Part shown: positions 28,688 to 37,087 of the stretch, piece after piece
Numbering within the stretch: the stretch's first letter is position 1
Layout of the letters: the number at the start of each line of letters is the position of its first letter
The notes under the pieces: generated by a model
The model's database searches: none
What the model was told of the DNA's origin: nothing
The model's input: the letters and a program-made list of their open reading frames with translations, nothing else
NCBI RefSeq assembly: GCF_030269645.1
Contig: NZ_BSTR01000033.1
Location: forward strand, 1 to 64,000
Origin: Actinokineospora sp. NBRC 105648
Lineage (GTDB): Bacteria; Actinomycetota; Actinomycetes; Mycobacteriales; Pseudonocardiaceae
Direction: 5' to 3'
Length of the DNA: 64,000 nt
Position numbers and translations under genes: made by a program

Positions 28688-29599
28688 TCAACCCGCCTTG
28701 CGCCAGATGCCCTCGATGCCCTCGGAGCGCGCGCGGTGGTCGATGTAGAGCAGCGACTGGACCACCGCGTACGCCGGTGAGGACAGGATGCCGCCGATGA
28801 CGATCGCGAGGGACTGGGCGAGCAGGCTGCCGCCGCTGATCCGGTCGAACAGGGTGCTGATGATCAGCGCCAGCAGGCCGAGGGCGATCTGGGCCAGCGC
28901 CAGGATGCCCAACACCCGCCACCAGCCCACCGCGTGCACGAGCTTGCGGGAGCGGTCCAGGGCCGCGGCGGGGCCGACGCCCTCGACCACCACGACCGAC
29001 GGGGCGAAGACGAACGCGATGGCCAGGTAGACCAAGCCCGCCAGGGCGGGCAACATCAGCAGGACACCGGCGGCGCCGCCGACCAGGACCGGCATGATGG
29101 CGATCAGGATGACCAGCGTGTAGACGACCAACGTCAGCACCGTGGTCGCGAACAGCCTGGGCAGCGCGGGGGCGGCCTCGGCCAGCGCGGCGCGCGGTGG
29201 GGTGGTGTGGCCGAAGACCGCCCGCGGTACGACCACGTTGACCACCGAGGTGATCACCAGGCCGAGCACGGCGAGGATGGCCAGTTCGAGCAGCGCGTCG
29301 TAGAGGATCGGCCGCAGCAGCGCCCAGTCGGGGCGCCTGCCCGCGACGATGGTGTCCGGGTCCGGGACGGGGCCGATGAACAGCGCGGTGAGCAGCCGGT
29401 GCAGCAGTTCGCCGACCACCAGGACCACCGCGGCGATGCCCAGCAGGGCGGGGGCGTTGCGGCGCAGCGCCTGCGCGGCGCCGCCGACGATGTCGGTCAG
29501 CGTCAACGGCCGCAGCGGGACGATGCCCAGTTGCAGCGCCTCCGGCTCGCCCGAGGGGGGCATGGGGGTGAACGGTCCGTCGGGATGCTGCTCGGTCAT
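28688..29599 (-). CDS. Multi-pass membrane protein, glycerophosphodiesterase-membrane-domain-like
   Basis: 303 residues with about six hydrophobic helices. The phrase LRPLTLTDIVGGAAQALRRN after a Pro-rich N-terminus, the conserved FAPSVVVVEGVGPAAALDRSRKLV and the C-terminal SLLYIDHRARSEGI are shared by a large actinomycete family of unknown function. It lies 49 bases downstream of the lipoprotein esterase gene on the same strand, so a joint envelope role is possible. Confidence 0.8.
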   Translation of the reverse strand: MTEQHPDGPFTPMPPSGEPEALQLGIVPLRPLTLTDIVGGAAQALRRNAPALLGIAAVVLVVGELLHRLLTALFIGPVPDPDTIVAGRRPDWALLRPILYDALLELAILAVLGLVITSVVNVVVPRAVFGHTTPPRAALAEAAPALPRLFATTVLTLVVYTLVILIAIMPVLVGGAAGVLLMLPALAGLVYLAIAFVFAPSVVVVEGVGPAAALDRSRKLVHAVGWWRVLGILALAQIALGLLALIISTLFDRISGGSLLAQSLAIVIGGILSSPAYAVVQSLLYIDHRARSEGIEGIWRKAG

Positions 29600-29647
29600 G
29601 CCGTCCCCAGGTCGTGCGGCTGCGGCGAGTCCGCGCCCCTGGAAAGG

Positions 29648-30508
29648 CTACAGGTAGCCGCCGACGAACTTGAGGGCTTCGGGCAGCGCCCGCTTGAAGT
29701 ACTCCGTGTCGTGGCCGCCGGGGGTGAACGACGCGGTGACCGCCTTGGTCTTGTCGGCGAGCCTGCGGGTCAGGTCGACGAACGGCCGGTCCTCGGTCCC
29801 GCACCACAGGCCCACCGGCACGTTGGACAGCTCGACGGTGTGCCGCAGCGGGTCGAACTCCTTCCACTGCGCCTCGTCGTGGTAGATCTTCGTGCCCGCG
29901 GCCTCGCCCCAGGTGTCGAACAGCGTCGGGCTGATCGCCGCGACGGCGGCGTAGCCGGGGGTGCGCGCGGCCACCAGCGCCGCCGAGCCGCCCTCGCCGA
30001 AGCCGAGCACCGAGAACGGGGTGCTGGCCAGGTCGTGGTAGTCCAGCCAGCCGGGGAGGTCCTGGTTGAGCATGCGCTGCGGGTCGTCGTCCTTGTCGCC
30101 GACCCAGCGGCCGCCGTCGACCGAGGCGATGGCGAACGGCTGGTTCCCGCTCTTCACCAGCTGCGTGAGCATGTCCGGTAACCCGAGCTCCAGGAAGCCC
30201 TTGGCGGTGCCCAGCCCGCCGTGCAGCGCGAGGCAGACCGGGATCGGCTCCGGCGGGATCCCGGCCGGGCGGATGATGACGATGTCGACCTCGCGGTAGC
30301 GCCCCGCGGACAGGCTGCGGCCGGTGACCACCGGCGGCGCCTCGGACACCGGCGCCCGGGTCTGCAGCGCGTCCGGCGTGCCCGCCGGACCGGCCTGCTG
30401 CTGGCACCCCGCGACGAGTCCCGCTCCCAGGCCCAGGCCGCCCAGCAGCACCGACCGCCGGGACACCCGAACAGTTCGCGCAGTATTCACAAGTTCTCCG
30501 CTCGTCAC
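29648..30508 (-). CDS. Secreted alpha/beta-hydrolase lipoprotein (Tat-type signal)
   Basis: 286 residues. The N-terminus has a Tat-like RVSRRSVLLGG motif and a lipobox GLVAGC, so it is probably exported folded and lipid-anchored. The hydrolase body shows VCLALHGGLGTAKGFLEL, SVLGFGEGGSAALVAAR with the nucleophile region (GFGEGG departs from GxSxG: Glu instead of Ser), WCGTEDRPF and PGGHDTEYF with the catalytic His. The missing nucleophile Ser questions classic esterase activity. GTG 30508 has GGAGG five bases upstream; the frame reaches 30787. Confidence 0.8.
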   Translation of the reverse strand: MTSGELVNTARTVRVSRRSVLLGGLGLGAGLVAGCQQQAGPAGTPDALQTRAPVSEAPPVVTGRSLSAGRYREVDIVIIRPAGIPPEPIPVCLALHGGLGTAKGFLELGLPDMLTQLVKSGNQPFAIASVDGGRWVGDKDDDPQRMLNQDLPGWLDYHDLASTPFSVLGFGEGGSAALVAARTPGYAAVAAISPTLFDTWGEAAGTKIYHDEAQWKEFDPLRHTVELSNVPVGLWCGTEDRPFVDLTRRLADKTKAVTASFTPGGHDTEYFKRALPEALKFVGGYL

Positions 30509-31152
30509 GGACCCCTCCGGAGATCCTATTGGTCTAGCGCGCGTTCGTGGCCATACCCGTCGAAACGGATATCCCTGGAGCGCTCCCGGTTTCGCGCCGC
30601 CGACCCCCCGGCGACCTCGACCGTTCACCACCCGTGGTCGGCTGGTGACACTGGCGGACCGGAGGACGCGCCGGGTACCCACGGTGGGTCGCTCCCGGTA
30701 CACCACGTGTTTCCTCGTGCTCCACCAGCGTGTTCCGATCGACCGTAGACATCCCGGTGGGCGATTCGCGCACGGAAACGGGGGCACTCGGGCAATTACC
30801 TACGATCGGCGTGGGCCATCCGACGGACACCCCGGCGACTCTGGTCCCTACCGGACAGTCCTGTCCAGTGCCGGTGTCGCGGCCGCGCGGGTCGTAGACC
30901 AGTGCACCGACTCGGCGAGCGCCTCGACCGGGGGCGAGATGACCTTCAGACATGCCGACAGTGTGGCGCCCACCACTGTCCGAGCGGAACACCTGGGCGA
31001 CTTCTGACCGCCGCCAGGCTCGGCGACGTGGCCCGACACGAGCGGCGCGGCGCTCAATTTGTCCAAAATGGACGATATACGGTGCGTGGTCGGCCGGTCG
31101 CGGCGACGGTACCCGCCGCCAAGCCGCCGCCGCGGTTCGACGTCCGTGACGC
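30509..31152. other. Gene-free stretch upstream of the lipoprotein gene
   Basis: About 640 bases between the lipoprotein start and the cobL stop, both on the minus strand. Open frames here are Arg/Pro/Ser-rich, lack ribosome sites and match no family. The lipoprotein promoter must lie at the left end. A small perfect palindrome is listed separately. Confidence 0.5.
31061..31073. promoter_or_regulatory. 13-bp palindrome GTCCA-AAA-TGGAC
   Basis: GTCCA (31061-31065) and TGGAC (31069-31073) flank AAA in the AT-richest patch of the gap downstream of cobL. The form resembles a dimeric regulator site, but no gene start lies close to it on either strand, so a role is unproven. Confidence 0.3.
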
Positions 31153-32355
31153 CTACTTGCGGCTGCCCCACAACAGGAAGGTCGAGCTCGCCGGGGCCAC
31201 GCCCACGGTGTCACCGGGCAGCGCCACCAGGCTCGACGACGAGAGCTGGCAGCCGTCGACCGCGTAGCCCGCGTCGGCCAAGGTGGCACGGGTGTGCCCG
31301 AGCCGGTCCAGTTCAGGTACCAGCACCACGACCCGGTTCGCGCCGACCCCCGCGCAGGCCCGCACGATGTCCGGGCGGGAACTCGCGACGAACACCGAGT
31401 CCGGGCGCGGCAGGCTGGGCAGCACCTCCGGCGGGTCGCCGTCGGCCAGCCGCACGTCGACGCCGTGCGCGCCCGCGTTGGCCACGATCCGCACGCACAG
31501 CCCCGAGTCGCGCTCGACCGCGATCACCGCGGCCCCCAGCCGGGCCGCCTCGATGCCCAGCGCGCCGGAACCGGCGCAGACGTCCCAGACCAGCGCGCCC
31601 GGCCGGGGCGCGAGCCGGGCCAGCGCCAACGCGCGGACCTCGGGGGCGATGCCCACCCCGGAGCGGGTGGCGAAAGCGCTTTCGTCCAGGGCCCAGCCGT
31701 CGGCGGGCGGCACCGGCTGACCGCCCGCGATCCACTCGTCGTGGCCCACCGCGTCGATGGAGGTCAGGCACAGCACCAGGTTCGGCTCCCGCCAGCGCCG
31801 CCGTTCGGCCTCCGTGACGTCCACAATGGACAGTGTCTCGGCCGGGCCGCCGACGTCCTCTAGCACCGCGAGGTTGCGCCGCCAGCCGACCAGTTCCCGG
31901 GCGAGCTCCGCCGGTCCGGCGCTGGGCGCGGTGAGCACCGCTACCGCCTTGCGCGCGCGGCAGATGTTCACCGCGGGTCGGAAGTCCCGACCGCGCGCGC
32001 TCACCACGGTGATGTCGTCCCACGGTCGCTTGAGCATCGCGGCCATGCGCTGGAGGTCTGTCACGGACGGCAGACTGGCAACGGGTAAGCCCCGGCCGCG
32101 CAGGGCCCGCAGGCACCCGAAGTAGCCCGCGTCGCCCGGAACCAGGACGACGACGTCCTGACCCTCGGACACGGCCTTGGCGATCTCGTCCACGGTGGAC
32201 TCGCCGAGCGGACCGATGACCGCGACCGTGCGGGCGTCGCCTGCGTGGACTGCCAGCAGAGACCGCGGTCCGACGACAAGTCCGGCCGTCCCCAGGGCCT
32301 GTTCGGCACCCGCGGGCACGGACTGCCCGGCCACACCCACCACGGTCACCGTCAT
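31153..32355 (-). CDS. cobL: Precorrin-6Y C5,15-methyltransferase (decarboxylating), CbiE-CbiT fusion
   Basis: 400 residues. The N-terminal half is a CbiE-type tetrapyrrole methylase (VTVVGVAGQSVP, VVVLVPGDAGYFGCLRAL) and the C-terminal half a CbiT-like SAM enzyme (IAPEVRALALARLAPRPGALVWDVCAGSGALGIEAARLGA). It methylates C5 and C15 and decarboxylates the acetate on ring C in aerobic cobalamin synthesis. Forty bases downstream of cobM in the same transcription unit. Confidence 0.93.
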   Translation of the reverse strand: MTVTVVGVAGQSVPAGAEQALGTAGLVVGPRSLLAVHAGDARTVAVIGPLGESTVDEIAKAVSEGQDVVVLVPGDAGYFGCLRALRGRGLPVASLPSVTDLQRMAAMLKRPWDDITVVSARGRDFRPAVNICRARKAVAVLTAPSAGPAELARELVGWRRNLAVLEDVGGPAETLSIVDVTEAERRRWREPNLVLCLTSIDAVGHDEWIAGGQPVPPADGWALDESAFATRSGVGIAPEVRALALARLAPRPGALVWDVCAGSGALGIEAARLGAAVIAVERDSGLCVRIVANAGAHGVDVRLADGDPPEVLPSLPRPDSVFVASSRPDIVRACAGVGANRVVVLVPELDRLGHTRATLADAGYAVDGCQLSSSSLVALPGDTVGVAPASSTFLLWGSRK

Positions 32356-32394
32356 GGCGGGTATTCGACCACGTTCAGGCGGCCCGCGGGAGGC

Positions 32395-33378
32395 TCAGGA
32401 CTTCTTGGTCGTCCGTCGGGCGGTCGTGCGGGGAGCCCGGGGTTGCTGCTTCTTGGGGGTCGGCGCGCGCTTGACGGGCGCTACCGCCTCGACGGCGCTC
32501 TCGACCGGCTCGATGACCTCTGGTTCAGGCTCAGGTAGTGCGGGCGGTTCCTCTTCCGGTGCTTCGACAACAGCCACCGCGGAACCGTTAGTCCGCTTCG
32601 CCCAAGAGCCCTCGGTACGCGAAGACCGCCAACTGCGCGACGTCCAACGCTGTCCGACCTCGGTCTCGCGCGGGGCGTAACCGGCGCGCGGCTTGGCCTG
32701 CCGCAACGCGTCGCCGATGAGGAAGTGCACGTGTCGCCACAGGTTCGCGCGCTTGACCTCGGCGACCAGCTCCGCGAGCGTCGTGTGCAAGAGGGTCTCG
32801 TCGGGCCAAGACACCTTGTACGCCACCACGACCGGCATCTCCGGGTCCAGCCCCGCGGCGGTGAGCGCCTCGACCAGCTCCGCGGCGCGCGCGGCGGGCG
32901 CCTGCACCGCGATGGTCCGCCCGTCGGCCGCAAGTTCGCGCACCCGGTCGAAATCGGCCTCGGTGACGACCAGCGTGTCCGCGCCACCGGTCTCGACCGC
33001 GCCGGTGCCGGTCGCCGCGACCGCGGCCGAGACCGGGGAGACCCCGGGGACCACCTCGACGTCGAGCCCCAGCTTCACGCAGGTCTCGCGCTGCTCGCGC
33101 AGGTCCGCGCTCAGCGCGGGGTCGCCCGCGACCAGGCGGACCGCGCGGTGGTGCCTGCTGGCCAGCCTGCGCAGGAGCTCCACCAGCTCGTCGGCGCCGA
33201 GGCGCGCGTGGTCGACCAGTTCGGCGTCGGGCTTGGTGTGCTCGCGCAGCCAGGCCGCGTCGACCACGCTCGGGGTGTAGAGCACGAGGTCGGCCTGGGC
33301 GATCCGGCTCGCGCCGCGCAGGGTGAGGAGATCGGCCGCACCTGGTCCAGCTCCCACGAAACTCACGGCGCCACGCAT
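32395..33378 (-). CDS. cobM: Precorrin-4 C11-methyltransferase with disordered basic tail
   Basis: 327 residues. MRGAVSFVGAGPGAADLLTLRG, VVDHAR-type region, VRLVAGDPALSADLREQ and VEVVPGVSPVSAAVAATG are the CobM methylase core (about 245 residues). The final ~80 residues are low-complexity: acidic and Pro-rich (EAPEEEPPALPEPEPEV), then very basic (TPKKQQPRAPRTTARRTTKK). This tail is unusual; normal CobM ends near 255. The open frame runs to 34605, but the ATG at 33378 begins the known domain, and the upstream part is antisense to bioF. Confidence 0.93.
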   Translation of the reverse strand: MRGAVSFVGAGPGAADLLTLRGASRIAQADLVLYTPSVVDAAWLREHTKPDAELVDHARLGADELVELLRRLASRHHRAVRLVAGDPALSADLREQRETCVKLGLDVEVVPGVSPVSAAVAATGTGAVETGGADTLVVTEADFDRVRELAADGRTIAVQAPAARAAELVEALTAAGLDPEMPVVVAYKVSWPDETLLHTTLAELVAEVKRANLWRHVHFLIGDALRQAKPRAGYAPRETEVGQRWTSRSWRSSRTEGSWAKRTNGSAVAVVEAPEEEPPALPEPEPEVIEPVESAVEAVAPVKRAPTPKKQQPRAPRTTARRTTKKS

Positions 33379-33453
33379 GGCACGACCGTATCGCCTGTCA
33401 CCTAGGGCACCCGGACCTGGGCCGGTGGTGACCGCGGTGCCAGACTCGCAGCC

Positions 33454-34617
33454 GTGAACCCGGACGCACCCACCCCCGCCGACCAGGTGTTCGACTGGAT
33501 CGACCGGCACGCGGAGGAGCGGAAGCAGGCGGGTCTGAGCAGGCAGCTGCGGCCCCGCGCGCACGACTCGGACCTGCTCGACCTCGCGGGCAACGACTAC
33601 CTCGGGCTGGCCAAGGACAAGCGGGTCGCGGGCGCGGCCGCCGCGGCGACGCTGCGCTGGGGCGCCGGTTCGACGGGCTCGCGGCTGGTCACCGGGAGCA
33701 CCGAGCTGCACAGCGAGCTGGAGTTCGAGCTCGCCCGGTTCTGCGGGACGCAGTCCGCGCTGGTGTTCTCCTCCGGGTTCGCGGCGAACCTGGGCGCGGT
33801 GACGGCCCTGTCGGGCAAGAACTGCTCCATCGTCACCGACGCGCACATCCACGCCTCGCTGATCGACGGGTGCAGGCTCGCCCGCGCCGAGGTGGCCGTG
33901 GTCGGGCACCTCGACCCGGCCGCTGCGGGCCGGGCACTGGCCACCCGCCGCACCGAGCGCGCCCTGTTCGTGACCGACTCGGTGTTCAGCGTGGACGGCG
34001 ACCTGGCCCCGCTGGCCGAGCTCGCGGCGGTGTGCAGGCAGCACGGCGCGGGTCTGATCGTCGACGACGCGCACGGTCTGGGCGTGCTCGGCGAGGGCGG
34101 CCGGGGCGCGGTGCACGCGGCGGGCCTGGCGAAGGACCCCGACGTGGTGACGACGGTGACGCTGTCGAAAGCCCTGGGCGCCCAGGGCGGCGCCGTGCTG
34201 GGTCCACGCCGGGTGATCAAGCACCTGGTGGACAACGCGCGCAGCTTCATCTTCGACACCGGCCTGGCCCCCGGCAGCGCCGCGGCGGCGCTGTCGGCGC
34301 TGGGCGTGCTCAAGGAGGAGCCCGAACGCGCGACCCGGGTCCTGGAGGTCGCGACCACCCTGGCGGCCCGCCTGGCCGAGGCCGGGCTCACCGTGAGCGA
34401 GCCGACCGCGGCCGTGGTCTCGGTCCGGGCGCCCTCGCCGGAGGCGGCGCTGACCTGGTCGAACGACTGCCGCGCGGCCGGGGTGTGGGTGGGCTGCTTC
34501 CGCCCCCCGTCGGTGCCCGACACCGTGTCCCGGCTGCGCCTGACCGCTCGGGCCGACCTCACCGAGGGCGACATCGACCGGGCGGTGGACGTGATCACCC
34601 GGCACGCGCCGCGCTGA
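33454..34617 (+). CDS. bioF: 8-amino-7-oxononanoate synthase
   Basis: 387 residues. PLP enzyme condensing pimeloyl-CoA (or -ACP) with alanine in biotin synthesis. GSTGSRLVTGSTELHSELE, FSSGFAANLGAVTAL, DDAHGLGVLG and the Schiff-base Lys in VTLSKALGAQGG are all present. GTG start at 33454, 75 bases from the divergent cobM. The other biotin genes are not in the window. An unrelated KBL-type enzyme is possible, but the sequence best fits BioF. Confidence 0.9.
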   Translation: MNPDAPTPADQVFDWIDRHAEERKQAGLSRQLRPRAHDSDLLDLAGNDYLGLAKDKRVAGAAAAATLRWGAGSTGSRLVTGSTELHSELEFELARFCGTQSALVFSSGFAANLGAVTALSGKNCSIVTDAHIHASLIDGCRLARAEVAVVGHLDPAAAGRALATRRTERALFVTDSVFSVDGDLAPLAELAAVCRQHGAGLIVDDAHGLGVLGEGGRGAVHAAGLAKDPDVVTTVTLSKALGAQGGAVLGPRRVIKHLVDNARSFIFDTGLAPGSAAAALSALGVLKEEPERATRVLEVATTLAARLAEAGLTVSEPTAAVVSVRAPSPEAALTWSNDCRAAGVWVGCFRPPSVPDTVSRLRLTARADLTEGDIDRAVDVITRHAPR

Positions 34618-34658
34618 ATCCGGTCGACGAAGGGCGCCCCGCGCCCCATGATGCGGGG

Positions 34659-35480
34659 ATGGACCATGCCCCGGTGGACTACGTCGCGGTGAACAAGGCG
34701 AACTGGGACGAACGCGCGCCCGCCCACGCCGCCTCCACCGACTACGGCTTCCAGCGCTACCGCGACGACCCCGAACACCTCAGCGACGTCGTGCGGTTCG
34801 ACCGCCCGCGGCTGGGCGACGTGTCGGGGCTGCGCGGCGTGCACCTGCAGTGCCACATCGGCACGGACACCCTGTCCCTGGCCCGACTCGGCGCGCGGAT
34901 GAGCGGACTGGACTTCTCCCCCGCGTCCCTGGCCCAAGCCCGACTGCTGGCCGAGGGCGCGGTGGACTACTACGAGGCCGAGGTCTACGACGCCGTCTCG
35001 GTGCTCGGCGCGGCCCAGTTCGACCTGGTGTACACGGGAGTCGGGGCGCTGTGCTGGCTGCCGTCGATCCGGCGGTGGGCAGGCGTGGTGGCCGGCTTGT
35101 TGCGGCCCGGAGGTCGACTGTTCCTGCGGGAAGGGCATCCGATGTTGTGGGCCCTGGACGAAAAGGCGAATCCGGCGGTGTTGCGGTATCCGTATTTCGA
35201 ACAGGAAGAGCCGCTGGTGTTCGACGAGCCAAACACCTATGTGGACACGGACGTTGTGTTCACACATGGACTTGCGGCGACGTGGAACCACGGGCTGGGG
35301 GAAGTGGTGACGGCGCTGTTGGATGAGGGACTGCGCATCACGCGGCTCGAGGAGCACGACAGCGTGTCTTGGGATGCCCTGCCCGGGCAGATGACGCTTG
35401 GCCCCGACGGGGAGTGGCGACTGAAGGAAGCGCCGGAGCGACTGGCGGCCAGCTATACGTTGGAAGCTGTGCTGGATTAG
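34659..35480 (+). CDS. Class I SAM-dependent methyltransferase
   Basis: 273 residues. The SAM motif is atypical but clear: VHLQCHIGTDTLSLARLGARMSGLDFSP, with GAQFDLVYTGVGALCWLP and LLRPGGRLFLREGHP later. N-terminal YVAVNKANWDERAPAHA is shared by a family of small-molecule methyltransferases. Substrate unknown. Follows bioF by 41 bases and probably shares its transcript. ATG 34659 has only a weak purine stretch upstream. Confidence 0.85.
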   Translation: MDHAPVDYVAVNKANWDERAPAHAASTDYGFQRYRDDPEHLSDVVRFDRPRLGDVSGLRGVHLQCHIGTDTLSLARLGARMSGLDFSPASLAQARLLAEGAVDYYEAEVYDAVSVLGAAQFDLVYTGVGALCWLPSIRRWAGVVAGLLRPGGRLFLREGHPMLWALDEKANPAVLRYPYFEQEEPLVFDEPNTYVDTDVVFTHGLAATWNHGLGEVVTALLDEGLRITRLEEHDSVSWDALPGQMTLGPDGEWRLKEAPERLAASYTLEAVLD

Positions 35481-35569
35481 GAAGACCATTTGCGGATCCA
35501 GCCACCCGCCAAGAGCACTGGAAAACAGTCTTGCCCAGCCAGCAACTGACCGCGCCCGCCCAACCAACT

Positions 35570-35712
35570 GCTGGATTGGGTGAACCTGCTTTGTCTGGGG
35601 AGAAAAGAGGCGCTAGCCTGGCCCAGGCGGTGGGTATCCCTTTCCCACCCGCTTTACCCACGGCGCCTCTTTTCTTAGGGGCCCCAGACAAAGCAGGTTC
35701 ACCCAATCCAGC
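35570..35712 (+). repeat. Large palindromic element, copy C (143 bp)
   Basis: GCTGGATT (35570-35577) pairs with AATCCAGC (35705-35712); GAACCTGCTTTGTCTGGGG pairs with CCCCAGACAAAGCAGGTTC; AAAAGAGGCGC pairs with GCGCCTCTTTT. The core has GGGTATCCCTTTCCC and TAGGGGCCCC is in the right arm, the same orientation as copy A. It lies between the converging ends of the methyltransferase and GNAT genes. Confidence 0.88.
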
Positions 35713-35746
35713 CCCCGCTGGCACAGCAAACCGGAATATGGCTGTT

Positions 35747-36184
35747 TCAATGGCGTCCGGGGCGGCGCATTCTGATGTGGGGGATTCCGTCGTCCAGGAA
35801 CTCCTCGCCTTCCGGGTGGTAGCCGTGGCGGGCGTAGAGGTTCTGGGCCTGGACCTGGGCGTCCAGGACACTCGGGTCGGGGCCGATGTGGTCGAGGGCC
35901 GCGGCCATCAGCTTTCCGCCCAGGCCGGTGCCTCTGGCGTCCAGCGCTGTGCAGACCCTCCCGATCCGGCGTTCCGTGCCCGGCGTGCCGAGGATTCTGA
36001 GGCAGGCCAGCGGCTCCGCTGCCGGTTGCCACCACAGGTGGACGGTGTCCGGGAGCAGGTCGCGTCCGTCCAGTTCCGGGTAGGGGCACTCCTGCTCCAC
36101 CACGAAGACGTTCACCCGCAAGCGGAGTAGCGCGTAGAGGTCTTCGCTGGTCAGGTCTGGGCCCAGGGCCGCGCGCATGCTCAC
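35747..36184 (-). CDS. GNAT acetyltransferase, ElaA-like
   Basis: 145 residues. LYALLRLRVNVFVVEQECPY is the ElaA signature, and RVCTALDARGTGLGGKLMAAAL is the acetyl-CoA loop (here R/G-T-G-L-G). It likely acetylates a small molecule or protein N-terminus. It starts 13 bases after the trypsin-like protease stop, so the two are one unit. GTG 36184 or ATG 36178 could be the start; neither has a strong ribosome site. Confidence 0.88.
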   Translation of the reverse strand: MSMRAALGPDLTSEDLYALLRLRVNVFVVEQECPYPELDGRDLLPDTVHLWWQPAAEPLACLRILGTPGTERRIGRVCTALDARGTGLGGKLMAAALDHIGPDPSVLDAQVQAQNLYARHGYHPEGEEFLDDGIPHIRMRRPGRH

Positions 36185-36197
36185 GCGGCCCTGGATA

Positions 36198-36962
36198 TCA
36201 CAGGTGGGCGGTGATCAGGTCCGCGTACTCGGTGACGCGGGTGTAGACGCCGGGTTTGCCCGCCTCGGCGCAGCCCTCGCCCCAGGAGGCGATGCCGACG
36301 AGTCTGCCCGCCACCACCAGGGGGCCGCCGGAGTCGCCCTGGCAGGTGTCGACGCCGCCTTCGGGGACGCCCGCGCACACCATGCCGGGGGCGGTGAAGC
36401 CGTTGTAGTCGCGGGCGCATTCGGTGTCTGCGATGAGGGGGACCTCGGCCTTGAGGAGGTAGCGCGAGGGCGGCCCGCCGTCGGAGGTGCGGCCCCAGCC
36501 GAGGATGGTGGCGGGGGTGCCCGCGGGCTGATCGTCCGCGGCGGCCAGTGGGAGCGGGCGGTAGGGCAGGCGCTGGGTGAGGGTGAGGACGGCGACGTCG
36601 TCACCGCCGGTGACGTTGGAGTAACCCGGATGAATCCAGGCCTCGCTCACCGTGGTGATCAGGCCGGTGCCCGCCTGCTTGTCCTCGCGGCCCGCGACGA
36701 CCCGGATCGAGGCCACCGGGACCGCCTTCGCGCAGTGCGCGGCCGTGACCACCTTGTCCCGGGTGACCAGGGTGCCGCCGCAGAACTGGAAGCCGTCCGC
36801 GGTGGCCAGGTAGACGACGTAGGGGTGGTCGGCGATGGCCGCCCGGTCACCGCCCACGATCTGCTCGCGGGCGTTGGCGCGGCCGAACTGGCCGAGCAGC
36901 ACCGCCGCGATGATCGCCAGGGCGGCGAGCGCGCCGAGGATCCGGCGCACGTGTCGCCTCAT
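36198..36962 (-). CDS. Secreted trypsin-like serine protease (S1)
   Basis: 254 residues. A signal peptide (residues about 1-31, ending ANA) precedes the mature start at IVGGDRAAI. The triad is visible: VVTAAHC, DDVAVLTL and CQGDSGGPLV. The Asp before the Ser motif (GGVDTCQGDSGG) predicts Arg/Lys specificity. No pro-region of length; the short REQ before IVGG could be a minimal activation peptide. ATG 36962 has GGAGA six bases upstream. Divergent from the M15 gene. Confidence 0.93.
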   Translation of the reverse strand: MRRHVRRILGALAALAIIAAVLLGQFGRANAREQIVGGDRAAIADHPYVVYLATADGFQFCGGTLVTRDKVVTAAHCAKAVPVASIRVVAGREDKQAGTGLITTVSEAWIHPGYSNVTGGDDVAVLTLTQRLPYRPLPLAAADDQPAGTPATILGWGRTSDGGPPSRYLLKAEVPLIADTECARDYNGFTAPGMVCAGVPEGGVDTCQGDSGGPLVVAGRLVGIASWGEGCAEAGKPGVYTRVTEYADLITAHL

Positions 36963-37087
36963 GGGGGTCTCCTATCGGTGGGGAAGTGCGTGCTCGGGTG
37001 GACACGCTAGGTCAAACCAGCGGGAAATCGTGACTCTGCGCTGTCGCTCGAACGGGTGGACCTTGGTGCGTGCGGCATGCTGGGCAC

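Noticed and set aside
30509-31152. Small genes in the gap upstream of the lipoprotein gene
   Set aside because: Frames are Arg/Pro/Ser-rich and without ribosome sites or motifs; a search for homologs would be needed to revive them.
33379-33453. Cobalamin riboswitch before cobM
   Set aside because: Only 75 bases separate it from divergent bioF and no B12-box-like sequence was seen; likewise upstream of cobQ.
33379-34605. N-terminal extension of the cobM frame to 34605
   Set aside because: Antisense to bioF; the CobM domain starts exactly at ATG 33378.
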